Below, one piece after another: positions 16,547-25,792 of a stretch of 64,000 nucleotides of DNA. The stretch is from Opimibacter sp041746735 (GTDB lineage Bacteria > Bacteroidota > Bacteroidia > Chitinophagales > Saprospiraceae): NCBI GenBank assembly GCA_041746735.1, contig JBGTGP010000008.1:62001-126000 (forward strand), read 5' to 3'. Position 1 is the first letter of the stretch. Each line of letters opens with the position of its first letter. The position numbers were made by a program, and so were the translations under genes. The notes under the pieces are model-generated. The model was not told where the DNA came from. It did not search any database and saw only the letters and a program-made list of their open reading frames with translations.

Positions 16547-17881
16547 ATGAAGGATTTACGAAGTCTGGTAGCCCTTTTTTCCCTGATTCCGGTGCTCGTC
16601 CTGATGGTCGTTCTGCCGGGCTCCACTCATGCTCAGGAGCATCCCCAGCAACCGACTCACGCAGATACGACCGATACCCACAGCGATGCCGCTCATCATG
16701 CTGATGATGCGCACGCCCACGCGCATATCTGTCATTTTCATGGTGAAGTGATTGAAAATGAGTATGATGCTACCTCTACTGCATTTCATCACATTGCCGA
16801 TGCCAATGTATACAGCATAGGGTCTTTTAATTTTCCTCTTCCATGTATCTTATATGCGAAAGGCCATGGCTGGGACATCTTTTCCTCTTCCCGGTTTGCG
16901 TTTGATTTTTTTGGCCATGGTGAGGGGCGTAAGGCTTATAACCGATATGTTCTGGATGCAGGTGCGGTCAAGCGAATTGCGGATGAATCATTCCCTATGG
17001 GAGAGGTGACTCTGGAAGGATTTCTTCACGAGACCACAATGGTGGAGGGTAAAAAGAAAATTAACTCCTATGTATGCTCCAATGGGCACCAGTATCTCCT
17101 GGAATCCCAAAGTACAGCGGATGGGGGTCTTTTCGGCGGCGGTATAACGTCCTTCTATGACTTTTCCCTGACGAAGAATGTTGTTTCCATGATGCTGATC
17201 TCGCTCTTGCTCGCCTGGGCATTTTTCGGCATAGCACGTGCCTACAAGAGAAGAGACAGTATGGCACCGAAGGGTTTGCAGTCCTTTGTAGAACCTATTT
17301 TTCTTTTCATTCAGGATGAGGTGGCCAAGCCCTTTCTCGGACCGAAATGGGAGATATTTTTACCATTCCTCCTCAGCTTGTTTTTCTTTATCCTGGGACT
17401 GAATCTCTTTGGGCAGATTCCCATTTTCGGCGGTAGTAATGTAACCGGAAATCTGGCTGTAACGGCAGTCCTGGCGCTGATCACATTTGTGGTAGTGACC
17501 ATCAATGGGAACAAGCAGTACTGGGGCCATATCCTCTGGATGCCGGGTGTACCAGCGCTCATCAAAGTGATTATCCTGACACCGGTAGAAATCCTGGGAA
17601 TGTTTATCAAGCCTTTTACCCTGATGCTGCGACTTTTTGCCAACATTACAGCAGGTCACATCGTCGTCATGTCGTTTGTCGGACTGATCTTCATTTTTGG
17701 AAAAATGGGCAACAGTCTGGGCGGTGCTGTCGGTGGGGCAATCGTGTCTATCCCTCTGACCATTTTCATTATGGCTATCGAATTACTGGTCGCGTTTATT
17801 CAGGCCTATGTATTTACCCTGCTGACCGCTTCCTATATCGGTGCGGCCACAGAAGAACATCATCACACCGAAAAACATTAA
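16547..17881 (+). CDS. atpB: F0F1 ATP synthase subunit a
   Basis: Subunit a forms the two proton half-channels against the c-ring. The 444-residue length exceeds that of E. coli (271) because of a long N-terminal extension, the normal Bacteroidota form. It has a signal-like hydrophobic start (6-24), then a His-rich stretch (11 His between residues 28 and 65), then a soluble segment to about 200. The membrane part follows, with the essential Arg362 in LMLRLFANITAGH and the C-terminal ELLVAFIQAYVFTLLTASYI helix. The tail is again His-rich (EEHHHTEKH). It heads a run of six ATP synthase genes; no atpI-like gene precedes it. Confidence 0.95.
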   Translation: MKDLRSLVALFSLIPVLVLMVVLPGSTHAQEHPQQPTHADTTDTHSDAAHHADDAHAHAHICHFHGEVIENEYDATSTAFHHIADANVYSIGSFNFPLPCILYAKGHGWDIFSSSRFAFDFFGHGEGRKAYNRYVLDAGAVKRIADESFPMGEVTLEGFLHETTMVEGKKKINSYVCSNGHQYLLESQSTADGGLFGGGITSFYDFSLTKNVVSMMLISLLLAWAFFGIARAYKRRDSMAPKGLQSFVEPIFLFIQDEVAKPFLGPKWEIFLPFLLSLFFFILGLNLFGQIPIFGGSNVTGNLAVTAVLALITFVVVTINGNKQYWGHILWMPGVPALIKVIILTPVEILGMFIKPFTLMLRLFANITAGHIVVMSFVGLIFIFGKMGNSLGGAVGGAIVSIPLTIFIMAIELLVAFIQAYVFTLLTASYIGAATEEHHHTEKH

Positions 17882-18041
17882 GAGAAAAACATACTGTGAT
17901 ATCTTTTTTCCAAAAAAGAAACCTATAGCAGCAAGAGAATATCAACATCCAAACGAAGCAACTTCCTGGTGAAAATAAATGAATTGAAACTCCTATAAAC
18001 ACAAAAACAAACATCATTAACTCATTTAATACTTTTTTATC

Positions 18042-18248
18042 ATGACAGGTTCTATCGCAGCAATAGGTATGGGATTGGCGGCTATCGGCGCTGGTATCGG
18101 CGTAGGTTCTATCGGGGGTAAAGCTATGGAAGCCATAGCGCGTCAACCGGAAGCACTGGGGGATATCCGGGCCAACATGATCCTCACGGCAGCCCTTGTA
18201 GAAGGTGCGGCCCTGATTGCGATCATCGTGTCTTTCCTCGTTGCCTGA
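18042..18248 (+). CDS. atpE: F0F1 ATP synthase subunit c
   Basis: This is the 68-residue hairpin that forms the rotor ring. Helix 1 has the packing motif GAGIGVG (16-22), the polar loop is RQPE (34-37), and helix 2 carries the ion-binding Glu54 in LVEGAALIA. There is no Gln in helix 1 and no Ser/Thr after Glu54, so the Na+-binding signature is missing and protons are the likely coupling ion. The 160-base space after atpB holds no recognisable gene. Confidence 0.97.
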   Translation: MTGSIAAIGMGLAAIGAGIGVGSIGGKAMEAIARQPEALGDIRANMILTAALVEGAALIAIIVSFLVA

Positions 18249-18361
18249 TGTCGTAAACGAACGATACCGGATGCCCTGCGATTGGCCGGGCGTCCGGTTA
18301 TCTTGAACATTCAATTTCAATGATCCGGACTGAACAATCCGGAGTACAGAAACATCATCAT

Positions 18362-18880
18362 ATGGAACTCTTTTTCCTTGCAGAATTTACAGTCGCACGT
18401 CCCGGCATCGGACTCCTCTTCTGGACGTTTTTAATCTTTGTCCTCTTTTGGGTGATGGTAGGAAAATTTGCTTTCCGGCCCATCAAGGATGCGTTGAAAA
18501 AACGAGAGGAAGACATACAGTCTGCTCTGGATGAAGCCAGAAGGGCCAAGGAAGAAATGGCCAAACTGAGCAACGACAATCAACGCCTTCTCAATGAAGC
18601 CCGCGAGGAAAGGGCCAAATTGCTTCGTGAAGCCAAAGGTATCGGTGACAAGCTGATTCAGGAAGCCCGTGACAAAGCCAAAATCGAAGCCCAGAAAATC
18701 GTCACGGATGCCCGCCAGGAAATCGAAAATCAAAAGAATAAAGCCATCATAGAAGTCAAAAACCAGGTGGGCCAGATGTCTATTGATATAGCTGAAAAAT
18801 TGATCCGTCAGCAAATGGGACAGACAGCCGAACAAAAAACACTTGTGGATAAATTAGTTAATGAGATCAAGTTGAGTTAA
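18362..18880 (+). CDS. atpF: F0F1 ATP synthase subunit b
   Basis: Subunit b is the peripheral stalk. From ATG 18362 (MELFFLAEF) the protein has 172 residues: a single membrane helix (about 14-34, LLFWTFLIFVLFWVM), the conserved FAFRPIKDALKKREEDI, then a long charged coiled coil, and a C-terminal segment that binds delta. An upstream in-frame ATG (18320) adds 14 residues with no hydrophobic or conserved character, so the later start is preferred. Confidence 0.94.
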   Translation: MELFFLAEFTVARPGIGLLFWTFLIFVLFWVMVGKFAFRPIKDALKKREEDIQSALDEARRAKEEMAKLSNDNQRLLNEAREERAKLLREAKGIGDKLIQEARDKAKIEAQKIVTDARQEIENQKNKAIIEVKNQVGQMSIDIAEKLIRQQMGQTAEQKTLVDKLVNEIKLS

Positions 18881-18970
18881 TCTATAAGGTTGTCTCCATG
18901 GAGTACATCGCCTCATGTGTCGCAGCCTGATATTGGAATCGTTTCAGCCATTTATAATTAGTACCTGATC

Positions 18971-19531
18971 ATGTCAACTTACCGGATAGCCTCCAGATAC
19001 GCCAAATCCCTGATTGACCTGGCTATTGAGCAGGGTAAGCTGGATCGTATCATGGAGGATATGACCTACCTTGCTGAGGTGGCGAAACTTCGGGATGTCG
19101 AGATGCTCCTCAAGAGTCCGATCATCAACGCGGATAAGAAAGGAAAGGTATTGGAAGCGGTTTTTGCCGGCAAAGTGGATCCATTGACGCAGGCTTTTAT
19201 GGGCATCATTCTGCGGAAAGGCAGAGAAGCCCAACTACCGGATATCGCACGCGAGGTCATCCGACAATTCCGGTTGATCAAAGGTATATCCATCGTGAAT
19301 GTCGTCTCCGCTGAACCGCTTTCAACCGAAGCCCTTGAGACCATTAAACGTAAGCTCATAGACAGTAAACTCACGGAAGGTCAAATTGAGTTTACCACCG
19401 GAGTCAATCCGGATCTCATCGGAGGATTTGTCATCACCTTTGAAGACAAACTCTATGATGCGAGTATTAAGCATCAGTTGGATCAACTGCGCAAATCATT
19501 TACGTCCAAAGATTACCAGAAGGCAATTTAA
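18971..19531 (+). CDS. atpH: F0F1 ATP synthase subunit delta
   Basis: Subunit delta joins the peripheral stalk to the alpha3-beta3 head. The 186-residue protein starts IASRYAKSLIDLAIEQGKLDRI, the family's N-terminal helical signature, and has the C-terminal PDLIGGFVITFEDKLYDASI, equivalent to the conserved GGxxIxxxDxxxDxS pattern. It sits between atpF and atpA as in most operons. Confidence 0.95.
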   Translation: MSTYRIASRYAKSLIDLAIEQGKLDRIMEDMTYLAEVAKLRDVEMLLKSPIINADKKGKVLEAVFAGKVDPLTQAFMGIILRKGREAQLPDIAREVIRQFRLIKGISIVNVVSAEPLSTEALETIKRKLIDSKLTEGQIEFTTGVNPDLIGGFVITFEDKLYDASIKHQLDQLRKSFTSKDYQKAI

Positions 19532-19577
19532 TAGAGCAGCATACACTTATAACGAACAACATTAAATACGCATAAAC

Positions 19578-21182
19578 ATGGTCGATGTAAAACCAGATGA
19601 AATTTCAGCGATACTCAAGCAGCAGTTATCCGGATTTCAAAGTGCCGCCGAGCTTGAAGAGGTAGGTACTGTTCTTCAGGTAGGTGACGGTATCGCCCGG
19701 GTATACGGTCTGAATCGTGCCCAATCCGGCGAGCTTGTCAAGTTTGATAATGGCGTGGAAGCCATCGTACTGAATCTGGAGGAGGATAATGTCGGGGTCG
19801 TTTTGATGGGGGCTGGAGATGATATCAAAGAAGGCTCGCGCGTGACCCGCACCGGCAGGATTGCCAGCATCGATGTTGGGGAAGGATTTATCGGCCGTGT
19901 CGTCAATACGCTGGGTCAACCTATTGATGGTAAAGGACCGATCACGGGCGACAGATATGAAATGCCACTCGAACGGAAAGCCCCTGGTGTTATTTTCCGG
20001 CAGCCTGTAAATGAGCCGTTACAAACTGGTATCAAAGCTATCGACGCTATGATTCCGATCGGCCGGGGCCAGCGTGAATTGATTATCGGTGACCGCCAGA
20101 CCGGAAAATCGGCCATTGCCATAGATACCATTATCAATCAGAAAGAGTTTTACGAGAAAGGTGAAACCGTCTACTGCATTTATGTTGCTTCCGGGCAAAA
20201 GGCCTCTACTGTAGCCAACGTGGCCAAAACCCTTGAAGAAGCCGGTGCAATGGCGTATACCGTCATCGTTTCCGCCAGTGCCGCAGATCCCGCACCGCTT
20301 CAGTTTTACGCCCCTTTTGCAGGTGCTGCTATTGGTGAGTTTTTCAGAGATACCGGACGTCCTGCACTGATCATCTATGATGATCTTTCCAAACAAGCTG
20401 TTGCCTACCGTGAAGTATCCTTGCTCCTCCGTCGTCCTCCTGGCCGCGAGGCGTATCCGGGTGATGTCTTCTATCTGCACTCCCGTCTGCTCGAGCGTGC
20501 GGCCAAAGTCATCAACAATGATGATATCGCCCGTCAGATGAACGATCTGCCGGAGAGTCTTAAAAATGCCAAGGATAAAAACGGGCAGCCGATGATCAAA
20601 GGCGGCGGATCACTGACAGCTCTTCCGATCATCGAAACACAAGCCGGTGACGTATCCGCCTATATTCCCACCAACGTGATCTCGATTACGGACGGTCAGA
20701 TCTTCCTTGAGGCCAGTCTTTTCAACGCCGGTATACGTCCGGCGATTAACGTCGGTATTTCCGTGTCGAGGGTCGGGGGTAATGCCCAGATTAAATCCAT
20801 GAAAAAAGTAGCCGGTACATTAAAGCTCGACCAGGCTCAGTATCGCGACCTTGAAGCGTTTGCCAAATTCGGGTCAGATCTGGATGCCGCAACGACGGCC
20901 GTTCTGGAAAAAGGAAAGCGGAATGTAGAGATCCTGAAACAAGCCCAATACAGCCCGGTACCCGTAGAGAAGCAAATTGCGATCATCTATCTGGGGACCA
21001 ATGGTCTGCTCCGGGAGATCCCGCTGAATAAAATCGGGGAATTTGAAGAATTGTTCCTGACCAGTCTTTCCGCCCGGTATCAGAATGTCCTTGACAATCT
21101 CCGCGCCGGCAAACTGTTGGACGAGGATACGGCCATTCTGAAATCACTAGCTGATGAATTGAAAGGCCAGTTTAAAGCCTGA
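19578..21182 (+). CDS. atpA: F0F1 ATP synthase subunit alpha
   Basis: This is the regulatory nucleotide-binding subunit of the F1 head, 534 residues. The Walker A is GDRQTGKS (171-178); also visible are VGDGIARVYGLN near 35, ALIIYDDLSKQAVAYREVSLLLRRPPGREAYPGDVF and the C-terminal LERAAKVI region. The VGGNAQIKSMKKVAG signature agrees with alpha rather than beta. It is followed by atpG after 43 bases. Confidence 0.98.
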   Translation: MVDVKPDEISAILKQQLSGFQSAAELEEVGTVLQVGDGIARVYGLNRAQSGELVKFDNGVEAIVLNLEEDNVGVVLMGAGDDIKEGSRVTRTGRIASIDVGEGFIGRVVNTLGQPIDGKGPITGDRYEMPLERKAPGVIFRQPVNEPLQTGIKAIDAMIPIGRGQRELIIGDRQTGKSAIAIDTIINQKEFYEKGETVYCIYVASGQKASTVANVAKTLEEAGAMAYTVIVSASAADPAPLQFYAPFAGAAIGEFFRDTGRPALIIYDDLSKQAVAYREVSLLLRRPPGREAYPGDVFYLHSRLLERAAKVINNDDIARQMNDLPESLKNAKDKNGQPMIKGGGSLTALPIIETQAGDVSAYIPTNVISITDGQIFLEASLFNAGIRPAINVGISVSRVGGNAQIKSMKKVAGTLKLDQAQYRDLEAFAKFGSDLDAATTAVLEKGKRNVEILKQAQYSPVPVEKQIAIIYLGTNGLLREIPLNKIGEFEELFLTSLSARYQNVLDNLRAGKLLDEDTAILKSLADELKGQFKA

Positions 21183-21225
21183 TATCCCATATACTACGAT
21201 CGTAAAATCATAAACCTGAAAGCAG

Positions 21226-22110
21226 ATGAGCGGTAAACTGAAAGAGGTACGGGAACGCATGAAGTCGGTCAGTTCGACGCAGCAGATCACGAAGGCCATG
21301 AAAATGGTTTCGGCGGCCAAGTTGCGGAAAGCTCAGGATGCTATCGTGCGTATGCGTCCCTATGCGGACAAGCTCAATCAGATGCTTCGCAATGTGATGT
21401 CGGCCGTCGAAGGGGATGTCAACCTTTCCTTTGGCAAGGAACGTGATATACAACATGCTACATTGGTCGTTATCACCTCAAGCCGTGGTCTTTGTGGTGC
21501 TTTCAATACCAACATCATCAAAATGGCGGTGCGGGAGATAGAACAGCAGTTTTCTGCTCAGCGTGCCGCAAAGAAACTGACTATCCTTCCTATCGGTAAG
21601 CGGGGCTTTGATTTTTTTCGAAAAAATTATAAAGACTGTACGATCAACAGGGAGTATGTCACCTTGTTTGACAATCTGGCCTTTGACCATACCGTAGAAG
21701 TGCCACGTATGCTCATGGATCAATTTAGCAAGGGTGAAACCGATCGCATTGTGGTGTGCTACGGTCGATTTAAGAATGCCGCCACCCAGTTTGCAGAATC
21801 CTTCCAGTTTCTACCGGTGCCTCGTATCGAGACCGGGACCACCCGACGGGTCGATTATATTTTTGAACCGGAGAAGGAGATCTTACTCAATACCCTTGTT
21901 CCCGGAATACTGGAAGTCCAGTTTCAGAAATTCCTGCTGGATACAAATGCTTCGGAGCATGGTGCCCGTATGACGGCCATGGACAAGGCGACGACCAATG
22001 CGGATGAGATGTTGTCAGCGCTGCGGATCAGCTATAACAATGCACGTCAGGAAGCGATCACCAAGGAACTCAGTGAGATCGTGGGTGGCGCGGCAGCATT
22101 GGGTGGCTAA
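21226..22110 (+). CDS. atpG: F0F1 ATP synthase subunit gamma
   Basis: Gamma is the central rotating shaft. The 294-residue protein has the N-terminal helix KEVRERMKSVSSTQQITKAMKMVSAAKLRKAQ and the C-terminal helix with EHGARMTAMDKATTNADEM and YNNARQEAITKELSEIVGGAAAL, the two strands of the shaft. It is the last gene of this cluster; the usual atpD and atpC do not follow and are found at 40.3-42.1 kb on the other strand. Confidence 0.97.
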   Translation: MSGKLKEVRERMKSVSSTQQITKAMKMVSAAKLRKAQDAIVRMRPYADKLNQMLRNVMSAVEGDVNLSFGKERDIQHATLVVITSSRGLCGAFNTNIIKMAVREIEQQFSAQRAAKKLTILPIGKRGFDFFRKNYKDCTINREYVTLFDNLAFDHTVEVPRMLMDQFSKGETDRIVVCYGRFKNAATQFAESFQFLPVPRIETGTTRRVDYIFEPEKEILLNTLVPGILEVQFQKFLLDTNASEHGARMTAMDKATTNADEMLSALRISYNNARQEAITKELSEIVGGAAALGG

Positions 22111-22188
22111 GCCCACTTGGCCGAGAATATCCACCTGTTGATCGACTATCAGTAACTTGGCAATATATATTCCGTCTTTTTGGTGCGC

Positions 22189-22695
22189 ATGAACTTAACA
22201 GCCAGGCTACTTCTATTCACCTTCGTATCTCTCTCGACGCTCCTGACGGGATGTAAGCCTGATATTCAGGAAGGTGTTCTTGTGTCTCATGAAGCCCGAT
22301 ATCCGGGCATCCGAAAGAAGTATGTTTCCCAAAGTATTCTAAGGCTGGCCAATGTCAAACAGGATCCTGATTTCGAAAAGTTGATCCGCGATGTACGAAA
22401 TGTAGTGCTGTATATGCCACCCCGTGAGGATACTACCTATCAGATCACAGACTTGCGATCAAACCTGCGCAGCGGCGGGTATGAAGAACTCATGGATGTT
22501 CGGACAGCCGAGGCAGGTCGTGTTACGCTTTGGGTATTGGAAAAAGGAAAGGAGGCCCATTATCTTGCATTGCTCGATACCACAGAGGATGATTACATCC
22601 TGGAGATTGACGGTCAAATCAATCTGGAATATCTCAGTGCCATCCAGATAGCCGATCAATCAACATTAATGGACTTGCTTAAAGGGAGCTTCTGA
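22189..22695 (+). CDS. DUF4252-like lipoprotein
   Basis: The product (168 residues from ATG 22189; a TTG at 22180 would add three) has a lipoprotein signal with Cys about 22 in LLTGCKPD. The body, with SQSILRLANV, VVLYMPPRE and LRSGGYEELMDVRTAEAGRVTLWVLEK, resembles the small DUF4252 family of Bacteroidota, often seen in regulated envelope operons and of unknown function. Its stop overlaps the start of the ABC ATPase gene by one base, so it is probably translated together with the exporter. Confidence 0.6.
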   Translation: MNLTARLLLFTFVSLSTLLTGCKPDIQEGVLVSHEARYPGIRKKYVSQSILRLANVKQDPDFEKLIRDVRNVVLYMPPREDTTYQITDLRSNLRSGGYEELMDVRTAEAGRVTLWVLEKGKEAHYLALLDTTEDDYILEIDGQINLEYLSAIQIADQSTLMDLLKGSF

Positions 22696-23633
22696 TGAGT
22701 GAGATCATATTACAGACTGATGGATTGACCAAGCGTTTTTCAAGGCGTATTCTCGCTGTCGACGGATTGGACCTTGCGATTCCAAGAGGGCAGGTTTTTG
22801 GTTTGCTGGGTCCAAATGGTAGCGGCAAGACGACCACACTAGGGATGGTATTGGGTGTGGTGTCAAAGACAGCAGGGCAATATAGTTGGTTTGGTCAGGG
22901 AGAAGATTATCGGTTGCGTAAACAGATCGGCGCGATTCTGGAACAACCCAATTTCTATCCCTTTCTCAGTGCACGTCAGAACCTGATCGTCCATAGCCGA
23001 ATAAAGGATATACGCAAACCGGATACTGAGGGTTTATTGAAAATGGTAGGCTTAAGTGAACGAGCCGATGACCCTTTCAGAACCTATTCCCTTGGGATGA
23101 AGCAGCGATTGGCCATAGCTTCTGCCATGCTGGTGGACCCGAAGGTCCTGCTCTTTGACGAACCTACAAATGGCCTGGATCCGATGGGTATAGCCGAGAT
23201 CCGCCAACTCATACTGGATATCCGCGATATGGGTAAGACCATCATCCTGGCGAGTCATCTCCTGGATGAAGTTCAGAAGGTATGCTCACATTTTGCTGTG
23301 CTGCGTCGCGGAAAGAAGATTTATAGCGGTAGTGTGCACGATGCCCTGCACAGCCACGAAGCTATAGGCGTTGCTGCTGAGGATGCACAACGACTTGCTC
23401 AGGCTTTATCCTCATGTTCAGGTGTTCAATCTTTCGAACCCGAGAAGGAAGGTTTTCGCGTGCAGGTCATCCCGTCCTGGAATGCCGCAGAACTCAATAC
23501 CTACCTGGTAGGACAGCAGGTAGCAGTCCATTATCTGGAGCACAAGCGTTCCAGTCTGGAAGAGAAGTTTATGGCGATCCTGAAAGAATCCGATGCGGTA
23601 CTAACGCCGGGTCAGCAAAACGCCGGGTCATGA
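22695..23633 (+). CDS. ABC transporter ATP-binding protein
   Basis: This 312-residue ATPase powers the adjacent permease. Walker A is GPNGSGKTTT (near 39), the ABC signature is YSLGMKQRLAIASAM, Walker B is VLLFDEPTNGLDP, and the H-loop is in IILASHLLDEV. The one-domain form with an about 80-residue C-terminal extension is the DrrA/NatA/CcmA-like exporter type. The substrate cannot be told from sequence. It overlaps the permease start by four bases (ATGA). Confidence 0.93.
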   Translation: MSEIILQTDGLTKRFSRRILAVDGLDLAIPRGQVFGLLGPNGSGKTTTLGMVLGVVSKTAGQYSWFGQGEDYRLRKQIGAILEQPNFYPFLSARQNLIVHSRIKDIRKPDTEGLLKMVGLSERADDPFRTYSLGMKQRLAIASAMLVDPKVLLFDEPTNGLDPMGIAEIRQLILDIRDMGKTIILASHLLDEVQKVCSHFAVLRRGKKIYSGSVHDALHSHEAIGVAAEDAQRLAQALSSCSGVQSFEPEKEGFRVQVIPSWNAAELNTYLVGQQVAVHYLEHKRSSLEEKFMAILKESDAVLTPGQQNAGS

Positions 23634-24451
23634 TGCAGATCAGAAAAGTCATCGAGCTGGAATACTATAAGTTCAGGCATTACCGTCCCTTCCTGGTGAT
23701 TTTGGGATTGTATATTTTTTGTTTTGTGCTCTCCGGATTATCGATAAAGTATCTGCTGGATTGGTTTCTGGAGGAGCAGAAGACTGATGATATCTTGAAG
23801 CATTTTGCAGAAACGGGTTTGCCTCTGTTTGATTTTGTTGACATCTGGCAAAATCTCGGTTGGTTGGCCACAGTGTTCAAGTGGATACCGGCTTTTGTAA
23901 TCATCATTTCCGTCACGCTGGAGTATTCTCAGAAGACCATCAAGCAAAACATTATTGACGGGTTATCCAAGAAAGAATTTCTGGCATCCAAAGTGGCATT
24001 GGTGGCTGTGATCAGTGCCGGATCTGCTCTGTTACTTCTGATGCTCGGTTTGTTTCTCGGTCTGCTTTATTCTCCGGTGAAGGGTATGAGCTATATCTTG
24101 GAGAATATCTCCTTTGTAGCCGCATACGGGGTTGAAGTATTTGTATTCTTGTGCATGGCGATGTTTGCCGCTTTTCTGATCCGGAAGAGTGGGGTGACTA
24201 TCATTTTGTTTCTACTGTATACCGCCAGTATAGAACCGATCCTAACGGCGATCCTTCGGTATGAATTTAAGTGGCAGGTATGGTACTTTCCGGTAGAAGC
24301 CATCAATCTTATTATCCGGGTTCCTTTTCAACGATATGCACTTTCCTTTGTGCACGACCGGGTCTATGGGCAAGACGTGCTGGTGGCGCTCGGGTGGGCC
24401 GGTATTTTTATTCTCCTTTCGTACTGGCTTTTGCAACGAAGGGATCTTTAA
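23630..24451 (+). CDS. ABC-2 type permease
   Basis: This 273-residue permease starts at the ATG overlapping the ATPase stop (MMQIRKVIELEYYKFRH). It has about six membrane helices: FLVILGLYIFCFVLSG, WLATVFKWIPAFVIIISVTL, KVALVAVISAGSALLLLMLGLFLGLL, FVAAYGVEVFVFLCMAMFAA, a fifth near VTIILFLLYT and the last near GWAGIFILLSYWLL. The layout and the cytosolic EYSQKTIKQNIIDGLSKKEF loop fit ABC-2 exporters. A much longer frame opens upstream inside the ATPase gene but is a shadow. Its last 44 bases overlap the end of the convergent polyferredoxin gene. Confidence 0.88.
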   Translation: MMQIRKVIELEYYKFRHYRPFLVILGLYIFCFVLSGLSIKYLLDWFLEEQKTDDILKHFAETGLPLFDFVDIWQNLGWLATVFKWIPAFVIIISVTLEYSQKTIKQNIIDGLSKKEFLASKVALVAVISAGSALLLLMLGLFLGLLYSPVKGMSYILENISFVAAYGVEVFVFLCMAMFAAFLIRKSGVTIILFLLYTASIEPILTAILRYEFKWQVWYFPVEAINLIIRVPFQRYALSFVHDRVYGQDVLVALGWAGIFILLSYWLLQRRDL

Positions 24452-25781
24452 GTTCCGGAATACGGATTTTCCCGTTTTCAAGTTTTAACACACCTCGCGG
24501 ACATACGGCCGCACATATACCGCAACCTACACAGGAAGCCCGTATGATATCCTGACCCCGCTGCGCATATTGACGAACATCGATCCCCATTTCGCAGTAG
24601 ACCGAACAATTTCCACAGGAGATGCATTGACCTCCATTGGTAGAGATGCGGAAACGGGAGAAGAATCGTTGCTGAAGTCCGAGAATGGCCGCCATAGGAC
24701 ATCCAAACCTGCACCAGACTCTGGGTCCAAGCAAGGGATAAAATCCTACGCCGATAACGCCACTGAAGATGGCTCCGATAAAAAAGCCATATGCTGAACG
24801 CAATTGAAAGCTGTCCAAAAAGAGGATGCGACTATTCCCTGTCACATAGGTATACAAGACCATAGCGGTCATCACCACAACTATCACCAATACAAGGTGT
24901 ACCATCCAGCGTTCTATCTTCCAGGCCCGCAATGATTTGTCAGAAAGATGCCTAAAAGGGTCTCCGGCGGTTTCGGCCAATCCGCCACAACCACAAACCC
25001 AACTGCAATACCAACGCTTGCCAAAGAAATACGTGAGGACAGGTGAAATGATCAGGATCAAGGCGATGCCCCATCCTAACATGAAAAGGCCCCAGGTGCC
25101 GTTTTGAATGAGGTCATTGAGATTCCATTCAAAGAAAAAAGAGTAATTCAGCGGCCACATATTTTTAAGATCCATCGATGGACGGTTGAGCCGTTCCATC
25201 CATTCCGGAAGGATAAAGGCAAAGCACAACTGGAAAAACATAACGGATATCGTCCTGAGTTGTTGGTACCGGATATGCCGGTATTTCCACAGGAACTTGA
25301 ATCCGAAGAGCAGAATGGCCAGTGTATACATCACGCCGTACACAAACCATTGGCTGGCAGGTTGTCGTTTTATCCACAGACTGAGCGGGTCAAAAAAACC
25401 GATGAGGCCATGGTTGCCATCTGCCCGTAGGCCCAGATACGAAGGAAAAAAATATAACAAGATGTAGAAGCCCGTCAGGAGCCCTGCAAGCCCTAATGAA
25501 ATTAGTCCTCTGCTGGTCAGGTTTCTGTGCCAGACTCCGTCATTGTGAATACCGGGAGCTTTAGTGCGATATTGTAAATACCCAAATCCGGTGATGCCTA
25601 TACTGATCAGGAGTAGGCTCAGCATCAGTGGCCAGATGGATGGCCCATATGTACCGGAGGTACCCATCACTAAGAGCAATACTCCCGCTATCGCCAGCAG
25701 TACAAAAACTTTTTGTCCTGCAGTCAAGTTGCCATATTCGGGGGTAATGATTGAAAAGGAAGGATCTGTATGTCTGGGCAT
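24408..25781 (-). CDS. Membrane-bound polyferredoxin (NapH/CcoG-like 4Fe-4S protein)
   Basis: This is a 457-residue inner-membrane electron-transfer protein. About nine hydrophobic segments surround two membrane-facing Cys groups, WYCSWVCGC (Cys259, 263, 265) and VWCRFGCP (Cys357, 361), then two [4Fe-4S] ferredoxin motifs: CISCGNCSVYC (386-396) and CVGCGICAAVCP (417-427). The arrangement recalls NapH/NosR-type proteins that pass electrons between quinol and soluble partners. The start at 25781 lies 11 bases after the stop of the FAD oxidoreductase gene, so the two form an operon and likely exchange electrons. The reading end overlaps the ABC permease gene on the other strand by 44 bases. Confidence 0.88.
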   Translation of the reverse strand: MPRHTDPSFSIITPEYGNLTAGQKVFVLLAIAGVLLLVMGTSGTYGPSIWPLMLSLLLISIGITGFGYLQYRTKAPGIHNDGVWHRNLTSRGLISLGLAGLLTGFYILLYFFPSYLGLRADGNHGLIGFFDPLSLWIKRQPASQWFVYGVMYTLAILLFGFKFLWKYRHIRYQQLRTISVMFFQLCFAFILPEWMERLNRPSMDLKNMWPLNYSFFFEWNLNDLIQNGTWGLFMLGWGIALILIISPVLTYFFGKRWYCSWVCGCGGLAETAGDPFRHLSDKSLRAWKIERWMVHLVLVIVVVMTAMVLYTYVTGNSRILFLDSFQLRSAYGFFIGAIFSGVIGVGFYPLLGPRVWCRFGCPMAAILGLQQRFFSRFRISTNGGQCISCGNCSVYCEMGIDVRQYAQRGQDIIRASCVGCGICAAVCPRGVLKLENGKIRIPELKDPFVAKASTKGE

Positions 25782-25792
25782 GGGTTGTCGTT

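Noticed and set aside
18042..18248. Na+-coupled c-ring
   Set aside because: There is no Gln in helix 1 and no Ser/Thr after Glu54, so the Na+ signature is missing.
23414..23629. 5' extension of the ABC permease frame
   Set aside because: It overlaps the ATPase gene in another frame and reads as Arg/Ser-rich shadow; the true start overlaps the ATPase stop at 23630.
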